A DNA stretch of 51,979 nt, taken from contig JBAQNA010000032.1 of NCBI GenBank assembly GCA_049303335.1, positions 1 to 51,979 on the forward strand, in the 5' to 3' direction. This stretch comes from DAIDAN01 sp049303335 (GTDB lineage Archaea; Aenigmatarchaeota; Aenigmatarchaeia; Aenigmatarchaeales; DAIDAN01). The translations under genes were made by a program, and so were the position numbers. Below the pieces are notes generated by a model. That model did no database searches, had not been told where the DNA came from, and was given only the letters and a program-made list of their open reading frames with translations. Position 1 is the stretch's first letter. Each line of letters begins with the position of its first letter. This document shows, in pieces, positions 38,785 to 48,207 of the stretch.

Positions 38785-40050
38785 TTAAGCATATTGTTTG
38801 AACTTTTCCTTCACAATTTCCGCGGTCTTTATTCCCGACAGCAGCGCGGTGTTCATCGTCCTGATTTTCGGATAAGTCAGCGCAACGCCGGACAGGAAAA
38901 GGTTTTTCAGCGGAGTCTCGTACCCGGGCATATGCCTTGCATATTCAATGTCATACAGCGGGCTCGCATACTCGCCGCGGAAGACGCGGAACCAGTCAAC
39001 CGTGAGGTTCGGATAAATCTTTTTGGCGTCGGCTATAAACAATTTCGCTATGTCGCCATCCTTCATATTCCACAACCTGTCGGAAGGCGCGTACTTGAAT
39101 ATCCACGCCATCTTGAACGGGTAGATGTCCGCAAGGTTGGTGTGCTCGATTATTCCGCCGAACGCGCTGTCAAAGCAGTTCAGCCAGTAAAAATCGCCCA
39201 GTTTTTCCCGATATCCGATATCAACGCAGATGTTCCTGCAGTATTTTATTTTTTGCAGTTTTTCCGCGTAAGCGGCAGGCAGCCTTTTTGTCATTTTCAG
39301 GAAGACGGGAATCGGCGAGGTGTTTACCACAATGTCGGCGGCATCCTCCTTTTTTCTGCCGTTTTCCTCATAAATTATTTTTCCGGAAGTTCCGCTTATG
39401 TCGGCTTTCACAACGGGCGCGCCTGTCTTAACCTCTCCGCCGTTTTTTTCTATCCGCTTGACGAGACGGCTTATGACCTCGTCCATTCCCTGTTTCGGAT
39501 AATAAAACGTTCCCGTTGCCTCGCCCTCGCCAAGCCGCTCCGCCAGCTCGGAAGCTGAAATCTGCGAAAGCGGCAGTCCGTATTTCTCGCGCATCAGGCT
39601 TTCGAAAATCTTTTTCGCGACGTTTTTTCCGACAGCCTTTACAAGCCACTCCTCCGCGTTCAGTCCCTCCAAATCGGACCAGTCCTTTTTTATTTTCGCG
39701 CGCAGGCCGAGCAGGCCGAACCTTATCCTGTCCTTTGCGCTGATGAAATCCCAGAACGGCACGGAAGAGGGCGTTATCTTGTAAGATTTGCCGCCGAGGT
39801 TCAGCCCCATTTTTATTTTCTTTTTTATCAAATCGGTTATTCCCAAATCCTTCACAACGCGCAGCGTTGTCTCGTCATGCAAAAAGATGTGGTGGTAGAA
39901 AATCGGTATCCTGAAATCCTGCGCCGTAAAGGACGCGGCGAGCCCGCCGCAATCCTTCCGTGACTCGAACACTTTCACTTCAAAACCGCTTTCCGAGAGG
40001 ATTTTTCCCGCCATCAATCCGGAAAGACCTCCGCCTATTATCGCGACTTT
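38785..40050 (-). CDS. FAD-dependent amine-oxidase/PPOX-like oxidoreductase
   Basis: A 421-aa flavoenzyme. The Rossmann start MKVAIIGGGLSGLMAGKILS binds FAD (G-x-G-x-x-G at 7-12), and KVFESRKDCGGLAASF is the next conserved element with E at the end of strand 2. The C-terminal LFLSGVALTYPKIRTMNTAL with GIKTAEIV is the second FAD segment. It belongs to the broad amine-oxidase/protoporphyrinogen-oxidase-like group, including enzymes that oxidise or rearrange sugar nucleotides and isoprenoids. No heme genes are near, so a role in lipid or glycan modification is more likely here. It is divergent from the UbiA gene, sharing a TATATATAAAAG promoter region. ATG at 40050 with GTGATAAT is chosen. Confidence 0.8.
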   Translation of the reverse strand, partial: KVAIIGGGLSGLMAGKILSESGFEVKVFESRKDCGGLAASFTAQDFRIPIFYHHIFLHDETTLRVVKDLGITDLIKKKIKMGLNLGGKSYKITPSSVPFWDFISAKDRIRFGLLGLRAKIKKDWSDLEGLNAEEWLVKAVGKNVAKKIFESLMREKYGLPLSQISASELAERLGEGEATGTFYYPKQGMDEVISRLVKRIEKNGGEVKTGAPVVKADISGTSGKIIYEENGRKKEDAADIVVNTSPIPVFLKMTKRLPAAYAEKLQKIKYCRNICVDIGYREKLGDFYWLNCFDSAFGGIIEHTNLADIYPFKMAWIFKYAPSDRLWNMKDGDIAKLFIADAKKIYPNLTVDWFRVFRGEYASPLYDIEYARHMPGYETPLKNLFLSGVALTYPKIRTMNTALLSGIKTAEIVKEKFKQYA

Positions 40051-40147
40051 CATATTATCACACTTGCTTGGCCTGCAATATATATAAAAGTGAGGCGGCA
40101 TTACCTTAATGAATGCTAAGCATATTCAAGAATAAACCGGTGGCACA

Positions 40148-41191
40148 ATGAATTTCCAAGACAAAGAAAATATTTCATCCATCCAGCCGAAGCCGCGCGG
40201 CTTGCGCGCATACCTGAACCTGATGCGCCCGCGCCAGTGGTTCAAGTCTTTTTACGTGCTGTTCGGCGCCGCGCCCGCAATCTTTTTGCTCCCTTCAAGC
40301 CTGTACATGGTTTCGCTTCTCCTGATTCTTGCCGTGATAAATCTCATTCTCGTGCAGGGCGCGATGTACGCCATAAACGACATTGCCGACGCAGGGAAGG
40401 ACAGGAAGCACCCTTCGAAAAGGTTCAGGCCGATAGCTTCCGGCGCGATAGGAATAAGGGAAGCTTATGTTTTCGCAGCAGCCCTTCTTGCAGCCGCGTT
40501 CCTGCTCGGGTTTGCGCTAAACCCTGCAATACTTGTCATTGACGTTTTGCTTTTCCTGAACAACGTCGCATACAGTTTCAAGCCAAGATTCAAGGACAAA
40601 AAATATCTTGACATATTCACGGTTGCGCTGAACTTTCCGCTGCGGGTTATGGCAGGCTGGTACCTGTTCGACCCTTTCAACCAGGCAAGATTCTCCCTGA
40701 ATTTCAACATCGTGTCCGCCGCGATTTCCCCCGACACAATACAGGCGCTGCTTTTCAACGCGCCGCCGAGAATCATAGAAATATCCGCAAAGTTTTCAAG
40801 CATCACCGCATCAGGAATATCAATAATATTCCTTTCATATTTCCTTGCCGCCTTCCTCCTGTCAATGAAAAGGATTGCGGAAAAGCGTGACGGGAAAATA
40901 GAAAAATTGAGAAAAGTCCTGGCAAACTACAGCATTCCGCAGCTCAAGGCAATATCGATAATCTCCGCGATGCTTTCATTCGCGTCATTCATAACGCTTG
41001 CGTTGAGCCTCAAACCGCTGCTTGTGTTTTTGGCTCCGATATTCGCATACATGCTGCGCTGGTATTACAGGCTCGGTTTTGAAAAGGACAGCCCCGTGAA
41101 GGAGCCGGAAAAAATATTCACGAAGTCTCCGAAATTCATAGCCGCGGCTGCGGCCGTTTTAATACTTTCGGGAATAATACTTTTCCTGTAA
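40148..41191 (+). CDS. UbiA-family prenyltransferase of the DPPR-synthase type
   Basis: A 347-aa multi-pass membrane transferase. The first aspartate motif reads NDIADAGKDRKHPSKRFRPI (77-96), which fits the decaprenyl-phosphate 5-phosphoribosyltransferase subfamily (N-D-x-x-D-x4-R-x-H-P-x-K-R-x-R-P), not menaquinone or heme UbiA enzymes. The second motif lies in FKDKKYLDIFTVALNFPLRVMAG. About eight hydrophobic segments are visible. The enzyme would attach phosphoribose from PRPP to a polyprenyl phosphate, giving a precursor for arabinose- or ribose-type sugars. An insertion between residues 175 and 215 is longer than usual. It starts with GGTGGCACA upstream and is followed by DUF362 in 15 bp. 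Confidence 0.8.
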   Translation: MNFQDKENISSIQPKPRGLRAYLNLMRPRQWFKSFYVLFGAAPAIFLLPSSLYMVSLLLILAVINLILVQGAMYAINDIADAGKDRKHPSKRFRPIASGAIGIREAYVFAAALLAAAFLLGFALNPAILVIDVLLFLNNVAYSFKPRFKDKKYLDIFTVALNFPLRVMAGWYLFDPFNQARFSLNFNIVSAAISPDTIQALLFNAPPRIIEISAKFSSITASGISIIFLSYFLAAFLLSMKRIAEKRDGKIEKLRKVLANYSIPQLKAISIISAMLSFASFITLALSLKPLLVFLAPIFAYMLRWYYRLGFEKDSPVKEPEKIFTKSPKFIAAAAAVLILSGIILFL

Positions 41192-41206
41192 AAAATGGTG
41201 CAAATT

Positions 41207-42265
41207 ATGAACAGCAAAGTAGTCGTGATGAAAACCTCGCCGCAAACCGTGTTGGGAGACGTCGGGAGGCTAATGCGCGCCGCGGATTATGAAAATGCTT
41301 TGCCAAAAAGCGCGAGAACAATTATCAAACTTAACCTTTCGTGGAGCCTTTTCTTTCCCGCGTGCTCGACGAGCCCGTGGCAGCTGGAAGGCGTTGCCAA
41401 GACATTGAGGGAGGACGGCTACGCCCCGATAGCGATGGAAAACAAGACTGTCGTGACAAACCCGTGGAAGGGTGCGAAGAACAACAAATGGCTTCCGATT
41501 CTCGACAAATACAATATCCCGTTCAAGCCGCTCACCGAGGCGGAATGGGTGGATTACAAGCCGAAACACGAGCTGCTTGTCCTTGACAAGAAGGTTTTTC
41601 CGGAAGGCGTGAAAATCCCGAAGGACTTCATTGGCTCGAATGTCCTGCATTTGCCGACTATGAAGACGCACGGGCACACGCAAATGACCGGCTCGATGAA
41701 AAATGCCTTCGGCGGGCTCCTGAAGGAAGCGAGGCACCACTGCCACAAATACATACACGAAGTTCTCGTTGACCTGCTCACGATACAAAAGGAAATTCAT
41801 AAAGGGATTTTCACGGTTATGGACGGCACGGTCTGCGGCAACGGCGCGGGGCCGAGAACAATGATTCCCGTTATCGGAAATTATCTTCTCGCTTCCGACG
41901 ACTCTGTAGCCATCGATGCGATAGCCGCGAAGATGATGGGATTCGACCCGATGAATATAAAGTTCATAAGACTCGCGCACGACATGGGGCTTGGCTGCGG
42001 CGACGTCGCGCAGATTGACGTTGTCGGTGAAAATATCTCAAACGTTAATTTCCATTTCACAACCAAGAAAAGCCCCGTGGTTTTTTTCGACCAGCTTTTC
42101 AGGCACAGTTTTGTCGAGCCGCTCCTGTTCAAGACCTGGTTCTTCAACTTCTGCATACTCGGCTCCGCGCTCTACCACGACAATCTGTGGTACCCGATAA
42201 AAGGCAAAAAGTTAGTGAGCGATTTCAAGAAGACGGAATGGGGAAAGCTGTGGGAGGAATATTGA
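41207..42265 (+). CDS. DUF362 domain protein
   Basis: A 352-aa protein of the DUF362 family, recognised by NVLHLPTMKTHGHTQMTGSM, KNAFGGLLKEARHHCHKYIHE, FTVMDGTVCGNGAGPR and DDSVAIDAIAAKMMGFDP. DUF362 proteins are often linked to ferredoxin domains or cofactor and glycan genes; their reaction is unknown. This one lacks a ferredoxin domain and ends with aromatic helices (FFDQLFRHSFVEPLLFKTWFF) that could associate with a membrane. Translation is likely coupled to the UbiA gene. The ATG at 41207 follows GGTG; ATG at 41195 is an alternative. Bases 42266-42329 show nothing. Confidence 0.82.
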   Translation: MNSKVVVMKTSPQTVLGDVGRLMRAADYENALPKSARTIIKLNLSWSLFFPACSTSPWQLEGVAKTLREDGYAPIAMENKTVVTNPWKGAKNNKWLPILDKYNIPFKPLTEAEWVDYKPKHELLVLDKKVFPEGVKIPKDFIGSNVLHLPTMKTHGHTQMTGSMKNAFGGLLKEARHHCHKYIHEVLVDLLTIQKEIHKGIFTVMDGTVCGNGAGPRTMIPVIGNYLLASDDSVAIDAIAAKMMGFDPMNIKFIRLAHDMGLGCGDVAQIDVVGENISNVNFHFTTKKSPVVFFDQLFRHSFVEPLLFKTWFFNFCILGSALYHDNLWYPIKGKKLVSDFKKTEWGKLWEEY

Positions 42266-42329
42266 ACGGAAGCATTTTGATTAATCCGCGAGCCTCCGCA
42301 GGCAGCGCATATTTTCGGCTCCGCCAAAA

Positions 42330-43733
42330 CTATCTTTCAAAAGCGTAGTCCCAGGCGCGCCTCATCAGCATTTTCAAATGCGTAGGAGACCGCACCTCTT
42401 TTATCATGCCGGCAACTATATGCGGCCTCATGTAAAATTCAAGGAAGGCCTTTCTTTGCAGTGCCTTTAATTCTTCCGATGTCATGCCTTTCGGCGGCAG
42501 CGGAGCCTTCGTGTAAAAGAGCGTGTCGTAGTTTATTTCCTTTATCACGCCGTCCCTTATTAGCTTTTGCGTGGCTTCCGTGTTCGGCAGCGGCAGGAAC
42601 GTGCTGAAATGCGCGCGCTTTATTTTCAGGCGCTTCGCGAACTCTATGGTCTCAAGTATTGTCTCGCGCGTCTCGGTCGGATACCCGACAATGAAGAAAG
42701 CCATTATGTCAATTCCGACCTTGTTGATGAGCGCAACCTTTTCCTCCACGATTTCAAGCTTCAGGGATTTTTTCATATCGTTCAATATTTTCTGCGAGCC
42801 CGATTCGATTCCGAGGGTTATGGAATAGCAGCCGGCTTTTTTCAGCAGACGTAGCAGCTCCTCGTCAAGCGTGTCAAGCCGGACTCCGTTCGGGAACGTC
42901 AGCGAAATGTTAATCCCGCGCTCCACAATTTCGTTGCAGAATTTCACGGCGCGCTCGCGCTTGAACGTGAAGTTGTCGTCAATTATGTGAATTTCGCGCA
43001 CGCCGTAATCGCGGTAAAGCATCTCTATTTCCTCCAGGACTTTCTTGATGCTCCTGAATCTGATGTTGTATCCTGTTGTAAGATGTCCGGCGCAATAAGT
43101 GCAGCGGTAGGGACAGCCGCGGCTCGTGAGAATCGGCGCAATCGGCCAGTTCCTGAAAACCGCGCCCTGCGGAGCCTGCGGATAAGTCCCCGGGTCCATC
43201 AAGTCCCACGCAGGAAAGCCGAGCGCATCAAGGTCTTCCTCGAACTTCGGCGCGTTCGCGATTATCGCGGCACCTTTCTTGTATATCAGCCCAGGCACCT
43301 TTTCAAGGTCTTTTTCCACCGAATTAATTTTTTTCAAAAGCATCGGGAACGCGGTTTCGCCTTCCCCTGCGATTGCAAAATGAATTCCGCCAAAATAATC
43401 GAACACTTCCTTCCCGACGCCGGAAACGTGCGCGCCGCCGACTATAACCAGAATGTTTTTGTCTGTTTCCCTTATTTTCGCGACGTATTCCTTCACCGTG
43501 TGCGCGTCGCAAGAAAAAACCTGTATCCCGATGACATCAGGCTTCCATTCATTTATCTTTTTTTCCAGTTTTTCGAGATTTAGCTTTTCCTTTATGCCGT
43601 CAAGTATGCCGACGTCAAACCCGTTCTTTCGGAGCGCCGTGGCAAGGTAGCCGAGCCCGATTGGCGGCACCACGTAATGCGTGGGGCTGTTCGGATAGAC
43701 AAGCAGGACTTTTTTTATTTTCGGATTTTCCAT
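42330..43733 (-). CDS. B12-binding-domain radical SAM enzyme
   Basis: A 467-aa protein. Residues 1-150 match a cobalamin-binding Rossmann-like domain (KIKKVLLVYPNSPTHYVVPP, GLGYLATALRKNGFDVGILD, VIGIQVFSCDAHTVKEYV, VIVGGAHVS), although the canonical D-x-H-x-x-G is absent, as in many members. The radical SAM motif is SRGCPYRCTYC (three cysteines spaced 3 and 2). VREIHIIDDNFTFKRERAVKF and YSITLGIESGSQKILNDMKK complete the TIM-barrel. Such enzymes methylate or rearrange unactivated carbons. Among archaea, relatives cyclise or couple membrane lipids (Grs- and Tes-type), so lipid or glycan modification is a reasonable inference. ATG at 43733 with TGATGATATT is chosen. Confidence 0.88.
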   Translation of the reverse strand: MENPKIKKVLLVYPNSPTHYVVPPIGLGYLATALRKNGFDVGILDGIKEKLNLEKLEKKINEWKPDVIGIQVFSCDAHTVKEYVAKIRETDKNILVIVGGAHVSGVGKEVFDYFGGIHFAIAGEGETAFPMLLKKINSVEKDLEKVPGLIYKKGAAIIANAPKFEEDLDALGFPAWDLMDPGTYPQAPQGAVFRNWPIAPILTSRGCPYRCTYCAGHLTTGYNIRFRSIKKVLEEIEMLYRDYGVREIHIIDDNFTFKRERAVKFCNEIVERGINISLTFPNGVRLDTLDEELLRLLKKAGCYSITLGIESGSQKILNDMKKSLKLEIVEEKVALINKVGIDIMAFFIVGYPTETRETILETIEFAKRLKIKRAHFSTFLPLPNTEATQKLIRDGVIKEINYDTLFYTKAPLPPKGMTSEELKALQRKAFLEFYMRPHIVAGMIKEVRSPTHLKMLMRRAWDYAFER

Positions 43734-43802
43734 AATATCATCAGCATTTTCATATGTCTCATTTTTATAGTTCCCCTCCATATAAGTTCTATAAATCGTA
43801 TT

Positions 43803-43815
43803 GAAAACTTAAATA
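43803..43815 (+). promoter_or_regulatory. BRE/TATA promoter of the GT-C gene
   Basis: GAAAACTTAAATA repeats the core seen at 5610-5622 and 6370-6382. It lies 28 nt before the ATG at 43841; a GGTGAAAGG site at 43832-43840 also precedes that ATG, so both signals are present. Confidence 0.5.
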
Positions 43816-43840
43816 GGTTGAAAATCCGCAAGGTGAAAGG

Positions 43841-45418
43841 ATGAAAATTAACTTGCCAAAAATAAAACTTTCAAAGCATGACAAGCTTTTTGCAGCCCTT
43901 CTGGTAGCGTTTTTCATAACAAACTTTTACATAGGCTCGCAGAACTCGTTTGTCTCGGACGAGGGCACGCACGCCACGGTATCGCTTTTCTACCGCGACC
44001 TAATTCTAAACCTTCCAAATCTTGGATTCAATCCGGAAAAAATCTACCAGTTCGGAATGGAATATATGGCGCATTACCCGAAACTGCAGGTGACTTATCC
44101 GCCGCTCTGGCATCTGGCAAACGGGCTGGTGTCGTACAGCATTTTCGGCGTTAACGAGTTTGCCGCGAGAATGACAACACTTTTCTTTTCGGCAGCGTCA
44201 ATGATACTGATGTATTTTCTGGCAAAGCGCTTGTTCGGTCCGAGAGTCGCGCTTCTTTCCACGGCGCTGTTTTTTGCGAACCCTATGAGCATGCTCTTCA
44301 GCTACCGTGCGCTCATTGACTTCTCGTCATGGCTTTTCATTTTCGCGACATTGCTGACTTATTTCAAGGCCGAGAAAACAGGCAAGCCAAAATACTATCT
44401 TCTTACCGGCTTTCTCGCGTTTCTTGCGGCAATGGGGCAGAGGCCTGCGATAATACTTCTTCCGATGATTTTCGTTTACAGTTTCTTCATAAAGAAAGAA
44501 TTCAAGAAAAGCCTGATAATGCTGGTGCCGTTCCTTCTGCTAATGGCGCCGTACGGACTGGTGCTGTGGAAAACCGGCGGCCTTGCAATGCAGCTTTTGG
44601 TTGTTGAAACCGCGGGAGCGCAGCAGGGCGAGCCTGCGCTTTTCACCATCTACAACTGGGTATGGTATATTGCAAAATTTGTTGAGTTCTCGGGACCGCT
44701 CGCGCTGTTTGCTATCGGTTCGCTCATTTACTATTTCTACAAGAAAGAATCCCACTGGAAATTCCTTCTGGTATGGCTTGCCGTATTCTGGATCGGATTG
44801 AGCATCCCGCAGAACAAGGAGCCGCGGTTTTACCAGTGGCTTTTCCTTCCCGCGTATTTCGCGTTTTCGTTTTATGCTGTAAAATTGATTGAGAAATACA
44901 GATTGAAAGTAATCCTGCCGATAGCAGCATTAATAGCGTTTTACCTGTTTTATTCATACTCGTTCGTATCCGCTGATATGAACTACAACTATATTCCTGA
45001 CGCGGAGAAATTCATGCAGCAGAATCTTACGGGAAACATAGCGGTCCTGTCGGAGGAGGGAAAAACATACTCATCGGAATTCATTTTTCTGACTGCTGCT
45101 TCGGACCCGCTGAAAGAAAAGTTCGTTTTCCGCCCTTGCGCGTTCTTTAACATGAGTTCGGAAGAGATGATGCGAACGGCAGCCGACAACAGCATCCAGT
45201 ATGTCGCATTTTTGAAGAGCGGGGACGAGAGCTACATAGGCTCGGACATTGGAAAGATAAAAGGCATACTTAACTATGAGAAGACTTTCGGCGACGTTGA
45301 CGTTTATTCGGTCAGTAATTTCTCGCCAAAAACGGGGCAGATATGCAACTATGTTTGCCAGCTCCAACAAAATATATGCACCAACAACAGGAGTCCGTTT
45401 GATTTGCTAAGCGGATAA
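43841..45418 (+). CDS. GT-C fold membrane glycosyltransferase (PMT/ArnT-like)
   Basis: A 525-aa integral membrane glycosyltransferase. Residues 1-30 include the first membrane helix; the extracytoplasmic loop 1 has SFVSDEGTHATVSLFYRDL with D40-E41, the acidic motif of PMT/ArnT-type GT-C enzymes. About ten further hydrophobic segments follow, and residues 380-525 form a soluble domain with CNYVCQLQQNICTNN at the end. It would transfer a sugar from a polyprenyl-phosphate donor to a protein or lipid outside the membrane. Association with a DPPR-synthase-type UbiA enzyme suggests a matching pentose donor, by inference. Start supported by GGTGA and a TATA box. Confidence 0.85.
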   Translation: MKINLPKIKLSKHDKLFAALLVAFFITNFYIGSQNSFVSDEGTHATVSLFYRDLILNLPNLGFNPEKIYQFGMEYMAHYPKLQVTYPPLWHLANGLVSYSIFGVNEFAARMTTLFFSAASMILMYFLAKRLFGPRVALLSTALFFANPMSMLFSYRALIDFSSWLFIFATLLTYFKAEKTGKPKYYLLTGFLAFLAAMGQRPAIILLPMIFVYSFFIKKEFKKSLIMLVPFLLLMAPYGLVLWKTGGLAMQLLVVETAGAQQGEPALFTIYNWVWYIAKFVEFSGPLALFAIGSLIYYFYKKESHWKFLLVWLAVFWIGLSIPQNKEPRFYQWLFLPAYFAFSFYAVKLIEKYRLKVILPIAALIAFYLFYSYSFVSADMNYNYIPDAEKFMQQNLTGNIAVLSEEGKTYSSEFIFLTAASDPLKEKFVFRPCAFFNMSSEEMMRTAADNSIQYVAFLKSGDESYIGSDIGKIKGILNYEKTFGDVDVYSVSNFSPKTGQICNYVCQLQQNICTNNRSPFDLLSG

Positions 45419-45507
45419 TGCTTATAATGCTTGGATTTGAAATATTCTTATCGATTGGGATGTTGGTGCAATGGGCATACGAAAGAATAAAGGCGCTAAA
45501 GTTTTAA
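45418..45507 (+). CDS. possible 29-aa hydrophobic peptide coupled to the GT-C gene
   Basis: The frame starts at an ATG that overlaps the GT-C stop codon (TAATG) and reads MLIMLGFEIFLSIGMLVQWA then YERIKALKF before TAA. A single hydrophobic helix with a basic C-terminus would be a tiny membrane peptide, plausible as a subunit of the glycosyltransferase. The overlap implies coupling by termination-reinitiation. The short length means it could be chance. Bases 45508-45593 show only AT-rich sequence and the GTGATTT site of the next gene. Confidence 0.35.
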   Translation: MLIMLGFEIFLSIGMLVQWAYERIKALKF

Positions 45508-45593
45508 TAAGGAAAAATAAAGAATAATGTAAGCAAATCGTATCATGGTTAGAAATGCTTTTGATGCGGATTATTTCATTTGTGGTGTGATTT

Positions 45594-47129
45594 ATGGAAG
45601 GCAAACAGGCAAACGTGCTTCTGATATCCCAGCAGAAAGACATAGACCTGACGGGATTCAAGTACCTGCATTACTACCTTCTCAAGAACAATATAAATTC
45701 AACGCTCCTTTTCGTACCGGAAACAAAAAAAGAGAACTTCGGCAGCATAAAAAGCTTCATTTCAAAGTTGAACCCCGTTCTTATCGGATTCAGCCTGATG
45801 TCGGATTCCTACTTGCAGACAAGGGAATTGACCAAATATATCAAGGACAACTTTAAGGCTAAAATCATATGGGGAGGAATTCACCCGACAATAGCGCCGG
45901 AACAGTGCCTTGAATGCGCGGATTTTGTCTGCATCGGGGAAGGGGAAAGGACAATGCTGGAAACCGTTCAGGCAATAAGCGGCGGCAAAGACCCGAAACA
46001 AATAAATAACTTGTGCTATCTTGACGGCGGCAAGATGATAAGAAATCCGCTGCATCCCCTGATAGCAGACATAGATTCGCTGCCGCAGGGGGACCATATT
46101 CCCATAGCCAGCTTTGTGCAGGAATCCGACGGGAAAATAACAGCATTGGACAAAAGGCTGTTTGCAAAATACAGCAGGTTCAAGGGAAAAATTTACGACG
46201 TCATGAGTTCAAGGGGATGCCCGTTTTCCTGCACATACTGCGTCAACCATTTCATAAAAAAGCTGTATGAAAACAACAATATCATAAGAAGAAGGAGCAT
46301 AGAGACCGTAATCCGGGAAGCGGAAAAGGCGGTAAGGGACAATCCGGATTTGGAATACATAAATTTCATGGACGACTGCTTTCTGTCGTGCGACAACGAC
46401 TACCTGAGGAAATTTTGCGAGGAGTACAAGAAAAGGATAAGGCTGCCTTTTTGGGTAAAAGCCACCCCCGCTTACATAAATGAGGAGAAGGTCAAAATCC
46501 TGAAGGACGCGGGCCTGGCGTGGATTGAAATCGGCCTGCAAAGCGGAAGCGACAGGGTTTTGAAGGAAATATACAACAGAAAATCGCTGAAAGCGGACTT
46601 CCTGAATTCCCAGAGGCTGTTCGTCAAGTATAAGATTTCTTCGATATGCGACGTAATACTCGACAATCCGTTCGAGACTGAGGCGGACAAGCTGGAAATG
46701 ATTCAGACATTTATGGACGCCCCAAAGCCGTTTTATCCGCAGTTCTTTTCGCTGACTTTTTATCACGGAACTAAAATAAGGGAAATGGTGGAGAAGGAAC
46801 ATCCCGAAGCGATAAGAAACGAAGACTCGCTAAAGAAAGACTATATGCTCTACCACAAGAATGCGATAAACGACATGATAAGGCTTTCCGCATTTATGCC
46901 CGGAGAAAAGATGAAAGGAATTGTTGATTTATATAAAACTGACAAGAACAGCCTAAAATTCAAAATTAATTTAGCAACAGCCAAGATGTTTTTGCTTCTC
47001 GCGGAGCCGATAACTTATTTCAGGATAATAAAGATGTCGCTGAACGGCTCATATGTCAGGACTTTTAAAATCATGCCGACATATTTCAAGAAAGGGCTGC
47101 ACAGGTATTTAAATCAGTTCAAGAACTAG
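45594..47129 (+). CDS. B12-binding-domain radical SAM enzyme
   Basis: A 511-aa protein. The N-terminal cobalamin-type domain includes ANVLLISQQKDIDLTGFKYL, LIGFSLMSDSYLQTRELTKY, IIWGGIHPTIAPEQCLECAD and FVCIGEGERTMLETV. The radical SAM motif is MSSRGCPFSCTYCVNHF. The barrel continues with DLEYINFMDDCFLSCDNDYL and WIEIGLQSGSDRVLKEIYNR. A roughly 120-residue C-terminal region is helical and may bind substrate. The domain order matches cobalamin-dependent methylases and lipid-modifying enzymes, but substrate is unknown. It follows the GT-C gene and precedes a SPASM-type radical SAM gene by 27 bp. Confidence 0.87.
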   Translation: MEGKQANVLLISQQKDIDLTGFKYLHYYLLKNNINSTLLFVPETKKENFGSIKSFISKLNPVLIGFSLMSDSYLQTRELTKYIKDNFKAKIIWGGIHPTIAPEQCLECADFVCIGEGERTMLETVQAISGGKDPKQINNLCYLDGGKMIRNPLHPLIADIDSLPQGDHIPIASFVQESDGKITALDKRLFAKYSRFKGKIYDVMSSRGCPFSCTYCVNHFIKKLYENNNIIRRRSIETVIREAEKAVRDNPDLEYINFMDDCFLSCDNDYLRKFCEEYKKRIRLPFWVKATPAYINEEKVKILKDAGLAWIEIGLQSGSDRVLKEIYNRKSLKADFLNSQRLFVKYKISSICDVILDNPFETEADKLEMIQTFMDAPKPFYPQFFSLTFYHGTKIREMVEKEHPEAIRNEDSLKKDYMLYHKNAINDMIRLSAFMPGEKMKGIVDLYKTDKNSLKFKINLATAKMFLLLAEPITYFRIIKMSLNGSYVRTFKIMPTYFKKGLHRYLNQFKN

Positions 47130-47156
47130 CTTCCTGAAAATGTTTCAAGTGGTTGC

Positions 47157-48164
47157 ATGGGTATCAAAGAAAGGTCTTTCGCGCTGGCCGAACTGGGAAG
47201 CGAAATGGTTTCGTGCAGCAGGCGCAGGATATCGAACGTCCAGCTGTTCGCCACGAACAAGTGCAACAGCAAGTGCAACATCTGCAGCATATGGAGCGAG
47301 ACGCCGAAGACGGACATTGACCTCGGCATAGTCAGAGACATTCTAAAAGCGAAATCCATCGAGAAGAACGCGCTGTACGGTCTGGTCGGCGGGGAATTCA
47401 TACTTCACGAAAAAGCGGAAGAGATAATAGGACTTTTCAACAAGGAAAGAAAAAGATATGTATTGTTCTCGAACTGCATTCTCACCGACAGGTTGATAAA
47501 AATAGTCAAAGAGCAAAATGTTCCGAGCCTGATGATTTCCCTTGACGGCGACCGCGAAACTTACAGGCGGGTCAGGGGCGTTGACAAATACGAGAACGTG
47601 ATGCGCGCGATAAAGGAGTTGAAAGGCGGCACGAAAATAACGATAACTTACGTGATAAACTCGCTGAACTCGAGAAACGATTTCATCCACGTGAAAAACA
47701 TTGCGGAAAAAAACAGGCTCGGGCTGTGCGTCGTGGTTTATGACAGGCGCGCGATTTTCAACACCAAGCTCAACGAGGAGAAAAGCTACGACCTGAAGGG
47801 GCTTTACAGCAGCAACTATATGGACTCTTACTATCGCTGGAAAAGCGGCTCGCTGAACCTGCCGTGCTTCAGCATACGCACTCTTCTTACTGTGATGCCG
47901 AACGGCGACGTCCCGCTGTGCCAGCAGAAGAACGAGATTCTCGGAAACCTTCACGAGCGGAAGCTGGACGACATCTGGAAAGCAGCCGCGGAAAAGCAGG
48001 ATAAAAACAAGGACTGCAACGGCTGCTGGGTGAGCTGCTACAGGAGCTTTGACAACAACGCCTGCAGGCTCCTGAACACCGTCCTTCCGCAGTTTGCGCT
48101 GGACAGGCTTGTGGGAAAATACGGCTGGAAGAACATAGGGAAGATATACGGCAAAAATATTTAG
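47157..48164 (+). CDS. radical SAM enzyme with SPASM domain
   Basis: A 335-aa protein. The cluster-binding motif is TNKCNSKCNICSIW (three cysteines spaced 3 and 2); no B12-binding domain is present. Barrel features are GLVGGEFILHEKAEEIIGLF and SLMISLDGDRETYRRVRGVD. The C-terminal SPASM region supplies further cysteines: LNLPCFSIRTLLTVMPNGDV, PLCQQKNEILGNLHERKLDD, and CNGCWVSCYRS, for auxiliary iron-sulfur clusters. SPASM proteins modify peptides or small molecules and include lipid- and sugar-related members. It probably acts with the upstream B12 radical SAM enzyme. A weak GTGG site precedes the ATG. Confidence 0.87.
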   Translation: MGIKERSFALAELGSEMVSCSRRRISNVQLFATNKCNSKCNICSIWSETPKTDIDLGIVRDILKAKSIEKNALYGLVGGEFILHEKAEEIIGLFNKERKRYVLFSNCILTDRLIKIVKEQNVPSLMISLDGDRETYRRVRGVDKYENVMRAIKELKGGTKITITYVINSLNSRNDFIHVKNIAEKNRLGLCVVVYDRRAIFNTKLNEEKSYDLKGLYSSNYMDSYYRWKSGSLNLPCFSIRTLLTVMPNGDVPLCQQKNEILGNLHERKLDDIWKAAAEKQDKNKDCNGCWVSCYRSFDNNACRLLNTVLPQFALDRLVGKYGWKNIGKIYGKNI

Positions 48165-48207
48165 TGTTTTGTAGAGCCGCACAAAAAACTCTTGCTAAAT
48201 GGGCAGC

